In this document: in pieces, positions 1 through 7,961 of the stretch
How the letters are laid out: each line of letters opens with the position of its first letter
Position numbering within the stretch: position 1 is the stretch's first letter
Source of the DNA: Pseudomonas sp.
GTDB lineage: Bacteria; Pseudomonadota; Gammaproteobacteria; Pseudomonadales; Pseudomonadaceae
Assembly: GCF_030150285.1 (NCBI RefSeq)
Contig: NZ_JASLGE010000003.1
Location: 1-45,267, forward strand
Direction of reading: 5' to 3'
Length of the DNA stretch: 45,267 nucleotides
The notes under the pieces: model-generated
What the model saw: only the letters and a program-made list of their open reading frames with translations
What the model was told of the DNA's origin: nothing
Database searches by the model: none
Position numbers and translations under genes: made by a program

Positions 1-355
1 TTTTGTCCTGGTACACGCGAGAGCGAAAACTCTGGGTCAACATCCACAACCAGGGCACGAGTGTCAGGTGGTAGCGGGTTAAAGAACCATCGCTGCCAAG
101 CCGGGCGGCAGTGCTGACCAAGCCACTGCGCGGGCATCGGCTGCCATCGGCGAGCGTGGTCAGCAATGTAATTTTTTGGCCCATCAAGGCTGAGAGCGCG
201 ATTGAGTGATCGGCGCTGAGTGCGAAGATATCCCAGCGATAAAGGTCGGATAACGCTTCATGACCGACCCAACGCTCCACCTGCAGGCTCTGAGCCAGGG
301 GGGCAGGGGCATCCAGTAAATACAGCCGGGTTTGGCTGGAGAGGGTCGAACTCAT
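1..355 (-). CDS. vgrG: Type VI secretion tip protein VgrG, N-terminal part (cut by window edge)
   Basis: Translating the minus strand from the ATG at 355-353 gives an open frame of 118 codons that runs off base 1. The start MSSTLSSQTRLYLLDAP, the segment VERWVGHEALSDLYRWDI and the segment LTLVPWLWMLTQSFRSRVYQDK without its last two residues match the N-terminal gp27-like domain of VgrG/Vgr proteins; the LVPWLWxLT motif is characteristic of the family. VgrG trimers form the puncturing tip of the type VI secretion apparatus and often carry or recruit effectors encoded downstream, here outside the window. A weak ribosome site (AGGGAT) lies upstream of the ATG. No other T6SS structural gene is visible, so this could be an orphan vgrG island. 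The family call is firm; effector cargo cannot be judged. Confidence 0.86.
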   Translation of the reverse strand, partial: MSSTLSSQTRLYLLDAPAPLAQSLQVERWVGHEALSDLYRWDIFALSADHSIALSALMGQKITLLTTLADGSRCPRSGLVSTAARLGSDGSLTRYHLTLVPWLWMLTQSFRSRVYQDK

Positions 356-979
356 CGCGGTGATATCCCTATTCAATCAGGTTATTGCTCTGCCATTTGA
401 AAGCTCGCCGTTCAGGCAGTCGGGCATAACCCGCCAAAAAGTCGGCAAGGAAACTATTGAACGTGCAAAGGCATTTGGGTGGGGGCCATTGTGCCTAGTT
501 GCCCGGGGGAATTGGCGGGGGAAAGAGTCTTAAAAAGACGTACTACAGAAATTAGAGAAAGAGCTTACGAAAACTTGTCAGTGTATTATGTAACAAGCCT
601 CTTTGATGCTCGATGCCAGGCTATACGGCGATAGGGTAGGAGGGCAGGGAGAGGGTGGTTATCAGTCCAGATTTTTAAAGATTATTTATCCGCCAGATGT
701 CACTTTTTAAAGAGCGAACCTTGTTACTCCAATGGGATTAATGACTCTGGACAGCATTTATTCAGACCTTGATACAATTATTGCCAGGCGTGTGCCGTTA
801 CTTGGTAAATCCCGGATTTAAATGGTCATTTGCCAGTAACTCGACAGCATCAACCCGTGCAGAATATGCGTTTTACCTGAGCCCATTCTTACCAAAACAA
901 TATAACTAAACTAAACAGACATTTAGTAGAGTTATAACTTAACCACCTTAAAAAGACCGACAATAGCAGGGTTGGACTC
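356..979. other. Intergenic stretch upstream of vgrG, no gene seen
   Basis: 624 bases without a convincing coding frame on either strand. It should contain the vgrG promoter on the minus strand, but no clear sigma-70 or sigma-54 element stands out. The AT content rises toward 700-980. The only structured element noted is the inverted repeat at 901-936. Confidence 0.5.
901..936. repeat. AT-rich inverted repeat downstream of the HTH gene
   Basis: Arms 901-915 (TATAACTAAACTAAA) and 922-936 are inverted copies matching at 13 of 15 positions around a 6-base loop. It lies 43 bases past the stop of the minus-strand HTH gene ending at 980. It has no GC-rich stem and no clear T tract, so it may be an operator or a weak terminator. 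Confidence 0.45.
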
Positions 980-1261
980 TTACTCACCCAGTTTCGCGCT
1001 CGCGAAACTCTTGTCTTGGTGGAGTTTCTCAAGGTATTCCATCAAATCGACCTCTTTATAATCCTGAAAGTGCCCGCGTAATAGCTCTTTTAGCTTCGTT
1101 TTGCTTAGCCCCAAGATACCCGCAGCGCTTGAAATCCGGCCTGCTGAGCAGTTAATCACCTGGCTGATTTGCGCAACAATTCTGGCCTTCCTGAGCATCT
1201 GTTCAGGGTTGGCCACGCCGATATCTGCGTAAACATTGCCGGAGCTGTTCTCTATTTTCAT
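980..1261 (-). CDS. Small XRE/HTH protein, HigA-like antitoxin family
   Basis: A 93-residue protein whose opening, MKIENSSGNVYADIGVANPE, is typical of the HTH_37/XRE antitoxin-like family, in which an SSGNV-ADxG motif precedes a helix-turn-helix (here about residues 28-62, with LGLSKTKLKELLRG as the likely recognition part). Such proteins usually bind their own operator and partner with a RelE/HigB-type toxin. No such toxin gene is adjacent: the upstream gene on the same strand, six bases away, encodes an AbrB-like protein. The start ATG follows AAGG at a somewhat long distance. I infer an antitoxin-type regulator that has lost or changed its partner, or a two-gene regulatory pair with its neighbour. 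The DNA is more AT-rich than the core genes to the right. Confidence 0.7.
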   Translation of the reverse strand: MKIENSSGNVYADIGVANPEQMLRKARIVAQISQVINCSAGRISSAAGILGLSKTKLKELLRGHFQDYKEVDLMEYLEKLHQDKSFASAKLGE

Positions 1262-1267
1262 GGCTGA

Positions 1268-1471
1268 TTAACCTTGAGTGGATTGATACGTTATGGTCAT
1301 CGTTAACGAGCCGTCAGGCTGGTTTTCGATGATCAATAGGTCACCTGCGACAAGACCCATTTGGCTGAGCAGATCATCGGGCAACAGCACGAACATGTCG
1401 CCAGTGCCATCGGCAGCGTCTTGGCAGGTCATCGTCCAACGTTTACTTTTAAGGCCACGCGTTGAATTCAT
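1268..1471 (-). CDS. AbrB/MazE-like small DNA-binding protein
   Basis: The start at 1471 gives 67 residues beginning MNSTRGLKSKRWTMTCQD. It is preferred over an upstream in-frame start because TGAGGAAA lies just before this ATG. The segment GTGDMFVLLPDDLLSQMGLVAGDLL has the look of an AbrB/MazE/SpoVT swapped-hairpin fold: a polar strand, then LPxxLLxxMGLxxGD, then a beta strand. Members are often antitoxins or transition-state regulators. The stop is six bases from the start of the HTH gene, so the two are probably one transcript. Its start lies only 20 bases from a divergent antitoxin-like gene. The partner toxin, if any, is not evident. Confidence 0.62.
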   Translation of the reverse strand: MNSTRGLKSKRWTMTCQDAADGTGDMFVLLPDDLLSQMGLVAGDLLIIENQPDGSLTMTITYQSTQG

Positions 1472-1491
1472 ATTTTTCCTCAGGTACTCAA

Positions 1492-1734
1492 ATGACAGAG
1501 CCAATTCTTGATTACGATCCGGCAGACTCGCTGGTTGATACTGACACCATAAACATCTTTTTAGCTGATGCTAACGACACTGGCGACGCGGCTTATATTG
1601 CCGAAGCAATGGCCGTAGTTGCACGTGCCAAAATTCACATTGAAGCACTGGAGATTTTGCAGCGTGTCTGCGAAGGTCAAGAAGCCGTGCATTCAGCGGC
1701 GGACGTAAGGACGGATCTGGGCTTGGACGGCTGA
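1492..1734 (+). CDS. HigA-like addiction-module antidote with atypical C-terminus
   Basis: An 80-residue protein from the ATG at 1492 (an in-frame TTG at 1462 is less likely). Residues 1-45, with YDPADSLVDTDTINIFLADA and then GDAAYIAEAMAVVARAK, resemble the N-terminal half of the HI1420-type 'addiction module antidote' family (pattern DPAExL-x-ExIxxYLxxAxxxGDxxxxxxALxxVARAK). In that family a helix-turn-helix follows (GMSQLARETGLSRESLYKAL-like). Here it is replaced by a sequence ending VHSAADVRTDLGLDG, which lacks the HTH. This could be a hybrid protein or a remnant with a new tail. It is divergent from the AbrB-like gene, with 20 bases between start codons. A short GAAA-loop hairpin follows the stop at 1739-1752. 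Whether it is functional is uncertain. Confidence 0.55.
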   Translation: MTEPILDYDPADSLVDTDTINIFLADANDTGDAAYIAEAMAVVARAKIHIEALEILQRVCEGQEAVHSAADVRTDLGLDG

Positions 1735-1788
1735 GCGCCTGCTGAAAAGCAGCCTCCACTGACCCTGACCCTCAAATACGAAGATTCG

Positions 1789-1804
1789 CATAATGTATAT
1801 TATG
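1789..1804. repeat. Short AT-rich inverted repeat
   Basis: CATAAT and ATTATG flank a 4-base spacer in the gap between the antidote-like gene and the GNAT gene. It could be an operator half-site pair. Nothing else is evident in the 236-base gap at 1735-1970. Confidence 0.25.
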
Positions 1805-1970
1805 TTAAATTAAATGTTTGTATGCAGCACGCTGACTGCCTACCGATTGATCGACGAGCCTTTCCCGGATTTTTAGGCTGCACAGCCCTGCTCACTCAGC
1901 ACTGACACACCAGAAACAAAGCAGATGACTAAATGCCTAAGGCTGCATTAACCGGGCTTTCAAGGTGAGG

Positions 1971-2459
1971 TTATGGTCGGGCTGCTCTGCTGCGAGTCAT
2001 ATGGATGAGTGCTGATCTACGACTATCCAGAGAAGTTCTCTCTTCGACAGCAAAGGGCAAAAAGCCTAGTTTTGGATAAAGCAGCAAGCCTGCTGTATTT
2101 TCATTGAAGCACGAGATCTGCACCTCTGTGGCGTCATAGCGGTCGAACGCCAGAGCAGTCATCGTCTCCACGATGAAGGTCGCCACCCCTTTACCTCGCG
2201 CCTCTTGGGCAACGATGACATTGCCGATACAGCAAACCCCACCCATCTCAGCCCGATAAAAGTTAGCAAAGCCAACGACGCTATTCCCGGCTTCGACAAT
2301 CGTCGAGTCGAATCGTTGAGTAATAGCGTTAGACAGCTGAGCTTCAGTCAGAGGGTATTGCGCTTTCGGGAACATATAAAACAGTTCCTGAGCGTTAAGG
2401 GGAAAGCTACAGATAGTTTTGATGTCATCAGCCTTCACTGGCCTGTGTTGCAATATCAT
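1971..2459 (-). CDS. GNAT-family N-acetyltransferase
   Basis: 162 residues from the ATG at 2459, chosen because AAGGAGG lies just upstream; an in-frame ATG at 2483 would put that ribosome site inside the gene. The core shows GNAT architecture: an N-terminal strand ILQHRPVKADD, a central strand VVGFANFYRA, and the acetyl-CoA loop VIVAQEARGKGVATFIVETM near residues 80-100 with the R-G-K-G-V-A pyrophosphate-binding turn. The C-terminal strand contains LYPKLGFLPFA, the usual Y-x-K-x-GF motif. It transfers acetyl from acetyl-CoA to an unknown amine. It lies downstream of jetD, 126 bases past its stop, on the same strand. Nothing shows a functional link to Wadjet. Confidence 0.85.
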   Translation of the reverse strand: MILQHRPVKADDIKTICSFPLNAQELFYMFPKAQYPLTEAQLSNAITQRFDSTIVEAGNSVVGFANFYRAEMGGVCCIGNVIVAQEARGKGVATFIVETMTALAFDRYDATEVQISCFNENTAGLLLYPKLGFLPFAVEERTSLDSRRSALIHMTRSRAARP

Positions 2460-2585
2460 CGCGCCTCCTTGAGGTCTATGCATTCGGCATTCTAGCTCAC
2501 TACTATTTGCTCAAACACCTTTGGCCCTGGTGGACTGACCTCTATTTCTGGTGAATGCCAAAAACGGGGATTATCAAGACGGCTA

Positions 2586-3782
2586 TCAGGATTTCGTAGT
2601 GCTGGCAGTCGCCCAGCGGTAAAGCTTGGATAGAACATAATCTTGGGCAAGGTACTCTTGTTCCAAACGGATAACGCTTTGCGCAGATTTGATAAGCGAC
2701 TCAAATAGCAGGCGCTCCTCCGACAGTAAACCCACTGCAGGAAGGTTCGTTGAGCGCGGCTCCTCCACGGCAAAGTCCATGTGTGCCAGTAAGGTCTCGT
2801 GATCCATCATCAAGGCCGTAAGCCTTGGCAGTGTCTGCCGGGCGTGAGCAAGGATAGTCAGCCCCCAGCTGTCGATGTCTCCCCAATACGCTACATCCCG
2901 CTCGGCGAGCCATGGAGCCATACGCCATTGGGTATTCCGGCCACCGCCAAAGATGGCGACCGTGTCTGGAAGTTCGGGCAAAGCGTAGCCGGGTTTGGTG
3001 TTCTCCACGACCAACACCCTGCGACAAGGTAATGGTCGCGCCAAAAACTCTTGGAGGGGGATCTGTAATACTGAGAAGCCTCCCATTTGCTGCCTAAGTT
3101 CTGGACACAAGGGTCGAATATAGAGCCAGTTGTTCGGGGTTGGCAAGCAGCCGAGCCAGGCCTCCAGCCCACCGGATTCACACAGTGCCCCATTGTGGAT
3201 GACATCAAGCAAGGTGGTCAGCAGAGGTGTGTGCGTTTCCAGAAATTTGGTATCAATGCCTTGTACAGGCACCCCCCGCAGGTAACACCCCTCCCCCATA
3301 CCCTGACGCAACTGTGGCAACACCTTCGCCATCTGTTGGGCAGCACGATGGCTCATTTGCTCGACTACAAGGATCTGTCGAATGAGGGTGTCATACAGAT
3401 TTCGCTCCACTGCCAGCAGGGGTTCCATGAGTTGCGCCCAGATCTGAGACCGTTGGACGGCTACCGGCCCGATGGCTTCAATCAACTCTTTAACATTCGA
3501 AAGATCAAGCCGCTCCGGTACCTCGACATCACCCACCACTCGATACCTGCGGGTTACCCACTTGACCTGACTGGGCGTGCTCCATTGCCGCCAGGCATTG
3601 ACCCAGTTGTGGAAGTGGTCAATGTCCATCAGTGCATCGCCCGCCGCAGGTGGCTTAAGTGGCAAGCTGATCGGAAAGCGCCGCGTGCCCTGAAGGCGCC
3701 CCCGTAGATTGGTTGCATTATTCCACTCAAGGCGCTCGACCTCACGCATGACCTCGGTTGGCAAACGCCCCCAACTGCGCAT
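2586..3782 (-). CDS. jetD: Wadjet protein JetD, Toprim-type nuclease subunit
   Basis: 398 residues with the JetD architecture: an N-terminal DUF3322-like region (to about residue 190) and a C-terminal DUF2220/Toprim-like region. The acidic Toprim residues can be read directly: Glu260 in RRVLVVEN, and Asp302 and Asp304 in YWGDIDSWG, after the glycine turn FGGGRNTQW. These are expected to coordinate the metal for cleavage of plasmid DNA once the JetABC motor has extruded a small circle. The start codon overlaps the jetC stop as TAATG, indicating translational coupling. It is the last gene of the operon and no strong terminator follows it. The catalytic motif is intact, so the system is probably active. 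The family assignment comes from motifs and gene order. Confidence 0.92.
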   Translation of the reverse strand: MRSWGRLPTEVMREVERLEWNNATNLRGRLQGTRRFPISLPLKPPAAGDALMDIDHFHNWVNAWRQWSTPSQVKWVTRRYRVVGDVEVPERLDLSNVKELIEAIGPVAVQRSQIWAQLMEPLLAVERNLYDTLIRQILVVEQMSHRAAQQMAKVLPQLRQGMGEGCYLRGVPVQGIDTKFLETHTPLLTTLLDVIHNGALCESGGLEAWLGCLPTPNNWLYIRPLCPELRQQMGGFSVLQIPLQEFLARPLPCRRVLVVENTKPGYALPELPDTVAIFGGGRNTQWRMAPWLAERDVAYWGDIDSWGLTILAHARQTLPRLTALMMDHETLLAHMDFAVEEPRSTNLPAVGLLSEERLLFESLIKSAQSVIRLEQEYLAQDYVLSKLYRWATASTTKS

Positions 3783-6700
3783 TAGCGTTGCTCCATCTGA
3801 ATGCCCAGACCTTCAGCGAGCCCGGCCAGTTGAGTTTGCTTGGCTTCCCGGCGTTCAGCGCTTTGCTTATCGAGTTGATCCCAAGTGATCTGGCTCAAGC
3901 GACTTTCATGGCCATCGATCTTGCGCTCGGCGATGATCAGAGAGCGGGCTGAGTCACGAGCCAGGTTCAGGTTCTTGTAAGGTGTAATCAAGTTGACGTG
4001 AATTTTAAGCTCGCGAAACACCCGTAGCACGCGGCGACTCACCTTATCGGCAGTGTTGGAAAAGGCTTCATCCAGGAAAACGGTGCAGTACATCGGGTGC
4101 GGAGCACCCTCCGGGGTCAACACATAGGCCAAGCTTGCGGCCACGATGATGCCGGCAAACGATTCCTTCTCCCCTCCGGACTTGCCTGAAGACGAGCGAA
4201 GCACATCACGCACGGCGCCGGTTTCCTTCACGATTTCATTGGCATAGAACGTCATGCGGTAGCGCGAATCCAGGAGGCGTTGACTCTCCAGGTTAATGGC
4301 GGTGGCTGAATGGGTAGCCTTTTCTAGCTTGCTGATCAGACTGCAAAGCTCGAGGAACCGAGCCTCGTGATCAACGCTTGAGGCATGTTTGAGCACCGAA
4401 CCCAGCAAGGCTGTGAAGTCTTTGACATGCGCGTAGTGCTCATCCTCATGTTTCAGCAGCAGAAACGTGCCGTGGTTGAACTCAGTACGCTCCAGCACTT
4501 CGTTGATGGTGGCGATACGATCCTGAATGTCCTCACGCTCGTCATCAATGGCCCGTTGCATGCGGCCCAAGGACTGGGTGGTATTGTTGTTTAGCCGCTG
4601 CTGGAAGCGCTCAACCAGATCCGGCAGGCCCTCGTTATTAAGCTTGTCAAGGTAGTCGATGTAATCCAGGCGACCCTCGATAGCTGTCAACCAGTCATTG
4701 GCAACCAGCGGCCACTTTGTCTTGAAGGTGTTGATGATCGCGATGATACGACCGTTATAGAGATTCGCTCGTTTGCCAATCGTGCTCAATGAATCATCCA
4801 GGAACTCTCGCTGGGTTTTCTCCAGTTGATGGAGTTTATCCAGATGTTCCAGAGTAAGAATGCCAACACGCAGGGACAATGACTGTCGCACAGCGTCTGC
4901 CAAACCTGCACTGGCAGCAAGGGCTGAGTCCTGACGACTTTTATTGGCCTGCTGGATCTGCAAATCGAGCCCACCTACCTCTCTGGCATTTTGGTTTTGC
5001 TCAGTGCGGAATTCCTGGAGCTCTTTTCTTGCCTGTTCAAGCAGCGCTTTAGCCTTACTCAGATCGCTGTCTGGATCATTGAGGACCGCTAGGTCGTTCT
5101 TGAGGGTGTCCAGGTGTTGCTTGGCCAAAGTAACGTCGATTTGATCCCACAGGGTTTGAGCCACACGCTTCCAGGTGGCCTCAGAGGCCACCAAGTTGTC
5201 CATTTCCTGACGTTTCACGGTTTCATCAGATCGGGCAGAATCGAGGCCATCCCGCAGGCTCTCACCCTCCTCCTGCAGTGCTGCCAGCCGGCTGAGGTTG
5301 TTGAATCCGAGGTACCAGTTCTTTTTATCGTCGACGCGTGTCGCGTCCTTCTTCTCAAAACGCCCCTTCTCCAGCTGTACCAGGCCCTCGCGGGTTATGG
5401 AGTAAGGGGTATCATTGAGCACTTCTGCGCAATCCACACAATGCAGGTCGAACCGCGCCAGATGGCGCTTGAGCCAGTCACGATACGGGTGTTCTTTCCA
5501 TTCCAGTTTGCGCAGGAATCCGTCGCCGAGGAACTCCGGATTGCGCTCGGTTTTGCTGACAACCTGCACACGAACATGCAGGCCGGTGTGCCGACTGTTT
5601 ACCCAGCCCGTAATCATGCGGAACTTGTCATCGGGCACCAGCAACGTTGTCCGGTGGCCCCCAAGTGCCCGCTCAATAGCCCCGCGCCACGGCGCTTCGG
5701 TACGGCGCACATCGAGCAGCTCACCGATGAATACCACGCCATCCTTGTTGAGTTGCAGGCTCTCAACCATTTCGTCTCGCAGGCGCTGGAACGCGGCGTC
5801 AATGTTTGAGTTGGGACGTTTCTCGATTTCACTGATCTGAGCCTGCAGGTTCTTTATCTGCTGGATAATGCCCGAGAGAACGCCACGCGACTCGCCGAAA
5901 GCATTCTTCGCGTCGTCAATCTGAGCGGGTAGATCAACCAGGATAGCTTTGGCCGAAGCGATGTTGTCCCGCACGGCACTCGCCGTGAGCGTTTCGGCAA
6001 GCCCCAGATCACGAGTGTCCTTTTGATAGTCATGGGCCTTATCGGTCGTGGTCTGGTAGCCCTTCTCGGCTTCATCAACCTCACGCCGCAGGCTATCAAG
6101 GCGATCACCGCCCTGCTGCTGGTAGGCGTGTAAAAGCGAGGTTACACGCTCCTCAGTCTGCGACACCGTTTCAGCCAAACGCTTACCATAGGACGTCAGG
6201 TTATCCAGCGCGCGATCCAGCTCTTCACACCGCAGCCCCCAAAGCTGGTGGCCCTGCTCGCCGAAGAATGCAGTCAAACCTGCGGCCTCTGAATTGACCT
6301 GCCCTTGCTCCTCCAAGGAACTCTCATAGTTCCGGTTGTGATCTGGCAGGATGCTCAGCACCTCCTTTTGCTGCTTGGCAGTATCCAGCTCATTGTGGAC
6401 GGCGATCAGATCGTCGAATTCCTTGACAACCCCAGTGGCCAGATCGCGAACTTTGCTGGGCTCAAGCACCAGTTCACGGATCAGAGCTGTCAGGTCATCA
6501 ATCTTTTTCAGACCTAACGCACGCTGCAGCAGCGCCGGCGCATTGGCGTTTTCCATGCGTAGCAGCCGGGTGAAATACTCTTGGTAGGCAGAAAAACTGT
6601 TGTCAAAGTGTTTAAGCATTGGGTCGTCATCGACGTACTGCTTGAGTTGACGCACGTTGTTGGAACCAAACTGCTGGAGCAGCACCTCCAGACTGATATC

Positions 6701-7171
6701 CCGCTTACCCACCAGGTAGAAGCGCTTGAGGTCGGACATGGAAGCGCCGGCCTGGCGAATCCAGAACATGGAGACCAGTGTGATCTCGGAGCCGTCGTCG
6801 GCCCGGTACAGGGCTCGCAAGGCGGTCATGGTGGCACCGTCACGCTTCATCAGGTTGAGCGTTTGGGAACCGTCGTGGGCTGTTCCGTAATTGCCGCGAA
6901 TATACGACATCAGGTTGCGATCTGAACGATCACCTTGTGAGGCTGCGATGTTGAATGACGTTTGCCCAGGTCGGTTGAGCAGCGCCATGTGCGCATCGAT
7001 AAGCGTCGACTTACCCGCACCGTTATCACCAGTGATCAGGGTGCCTTCAGGGTCGATCACTGCTGTGTGCAACCCGTGGAAGGAACCCCAGTTGTAAACC
7101 GAAATCTCCGCCAGACGGATCTGCCCTGTAGAGAATAGATCGCCGAAGTTGATATGGGTCATGTCAGACAT
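3782..7171 (-). CDS. jetC: Wadjet protein JetC, SMC/MukB-like ATPase
   Basis: 1,129 residues with a split ABC ATPase head. Walker A is GDNGAGKST at 48-56 (Lys54); the ABC signature SGGEK is at 998-1002; Walker B TVFLDEAF follows, with Asp1034 and Glu1035. Between them are long heptad-rich helical stretches (about 260-450 and 640-960) interrupted near 465-640 by a globular hinge-like segment containing VVFIGELLDVRR and RTTLLVPDDKF. This is the MukB/RecN-like layout of JetC, shorter than chromosomal MukB. JetC should dimerise, bind JetA and JetB at its heads, and extrude DNA loops using ATP. The gene overlaps jetB by eight bases upstream and jetD by one base downstream. All ATPase motifs look intact. 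Confidence 0.93.
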   Translation of the reverse strand: MSDMTHINFGDLFSTGQIRLAEISVYNWGSFHGLHTAVIDPEGTLITGDNGAGKSTLIDAHMALLNRPGQTSFNIAASQGDRSDRNLMSYIRGNYGTAHDGSQTLNLMKRDGATMTALRALYRADDGSEITLVSMFWIRQAGASMSDLKRFYLVGKRDISLEVLLQQFGSNNVRQLKQYVDDDPMLKHFDNSFSAYQEYFTRLLRMENANAPALLQRALGLKKIDDLTALIRELVLEPSKVRDLATGVVKEFDDLIAVHNELDTAKQQKEVLSILPDHNRNYESSLEEQGQVNSEAAGLTAFFGEQGHQLWGLRCEELDRALDNLTSYGKRLAETVSQTEERVTSLLHAYQQQGGDRLDSLRREVDEAEKGYQTTTDKAHDYQKDTRDLGLAETLTASAVRDNIASAKAILVDLPAQIDDAKNAFGESRGVLSGIIQQIKNLQAQISEIEKRPNSNIDAAFQRLRDEMVESLQLNKDGVVFIGELLDVRRTEAPWRGAIERALGGHRTTLLVPDDKFRMITGWVNSRHTGLHVRVQVVSKTERNPEFLGDGFLRKLEWKEHPYRDWLKRHLARFDLHCVDCAEVLNDTPYSITREGLVQLEKGRFEKKDATRVDDKKNWYLGFNNLSRLAALQEEGESLRDGLDSARSDETVKRQEMDNLVASEATWKRVAQTLWDQIDVTLAKQHLDTLKNDLAVLNDPDSDLSKAKALLEQARKELQEFRTEQNQNAREVGGLDLQIQQANKSRQDSALAASAGLADAVRQSLSLRVGILTLEHLDKLHQLEKTQREFLDDSLSTIGKRANLYNGRIIAIINTFKTKWPLVANDWLTAIEGRLDYIDYLDKLNNEGLPDLVERFQQRLNNNTTQSLGRMQRAIDDEREDIQDRIATINEVLERTEFNHGTFLLLKHEDEHYAHVKDFTALLGSVLKHASSVDHEARFLELCSLISKLEKATHSATAINLESQRLLDSRYRMTFYANEIVKETGAVRDVLRSSSGKSGGEKESFAGIIVAASLAYVLTPEGAPHPMYCTVFLDEAFSNTADKVSRRVLRVFRELKIHVNLITPYKNLNLARDSARSLIIAERKIDGHESRLSQITWDQLDKQSAERREAKQTQLAGLAEGLGIQMEQR

Positions 7172-7961
7172 CGTCTTCTATCTCTTGTTGATCCATCTCA
7201 CTCCCCTGGTCGGCCAGTTGCTGATACTGGATTAGGAGGGTATTCAGGAAGTCGGCATTAACCACGTACCGAATGACCGGGGTGACTTCGAGTCGGTCAC
7301 CATCGCCGCGCACATTCGCCAGCAGGCGCTTTTCGCGCAGCTTGGTGATAGAGCCATTGAGGGTCTTGCGCTCAAGAGCGCTGCTGTTGGTCAGCTTCAA
7401 GAAAGGGGTCATGAGTTCAGCGATGGTGTCGACATCGATCATCACCTTGTTCTCACCAATGACTTCCCTCTCTTGGTAGTACTTACGCAACACCAGCAGC
7501 ACCAAGGTGTCGTAAAGTGGCATGGTGCGTTTTCCAACCAGGCTTGAGCCATCCTCGTCTGTCAGATCTTCGTACTCGGATTCGCTCAAGTCCTGCTCAA
7601 GCAGGATAGCAATGCCTGCTTTCTGGTCTAGCGTCATACACAGCAACATGTTGGCCAGATGAGCAGCGATGAGTGCTTGGTGCTGGCACAGCGCTTCAAA
7701 AGCCAGGCGTTTCTTTTCCGCCCGCACAACACCCGTGCTCAACAGCAGCCTCAGGGCCCGGCGTGCCTCCGCTGGCATGATGCCGTGAACAACTTCTGAT
7801 TCAGGTTGGACCGCCACTTCGTCAAGTTCGCCACTCTCCTCCTGCTCCGCCAGTCCATCTTCCGGGTGCTCTGCATCGTCCAGGGCCGGGGCTGCCATCT
7901 GGCGGTAAGTGTCGAAGAGCGACGGTGCCAAAGCATCGTTGTTTGGGGCTTCACGGCTCAT
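7164..7961 (-). CDS. jetB: Wadjet protein JetB, MukE-like (DUF4194) subunit
   Basis: 265 residues. The first 60 or so are acidic and probably disordered (AEQEESGELDEVAVQPESE). The rest is a predicted alpha-helical, winged-helix-rich domain of the DUF4194 type, with TLVLLVLRKYYQEREV and VDTIAELMTPFLKL as recognisable segments. JetB is the KITE-like partner, equivalent to MukE, that bridges the JetA kleisin and the JetC heads in Wadjet complexes. It overlaps jetA by four bases (ATGA) and jetC by eight, consistent with stoichiometric coupled translation. The assignment rests on the DUF4194 pattern and its position between jetA and jetC. Confidence 0.88.
   Translation of the reverse strand: MSREAPNNDALAPSLFDTYRQMAAPALDDAEHPEDGLAEQEESGELDEVAVQPESEVVHGIMPAEARRALRLLLSTGVVRAEKKRLAFEALCQHQALIAAHLANMLLCMTLDQKAGIAILLEQDLSESEYEDLTDEDGSSLVGKRTMPLYDTLVLLVLRKYYQEREVIGENKVMIDVDTIAELMTPFLKLTNSSALERKTLNGSITKLREKRLLANVRGDGDRLEVTPVIRYVVNADFLNTLLIQYQQLADQGSEMDQQEIEDDV

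Noticed and set aside
356..560. Sigma-54 promoter upstream of vgrG
   Set aside because: A TGGCGGG...TGCC segment on the minus strand has the GG and GC elements two bases too close for sigma-54.
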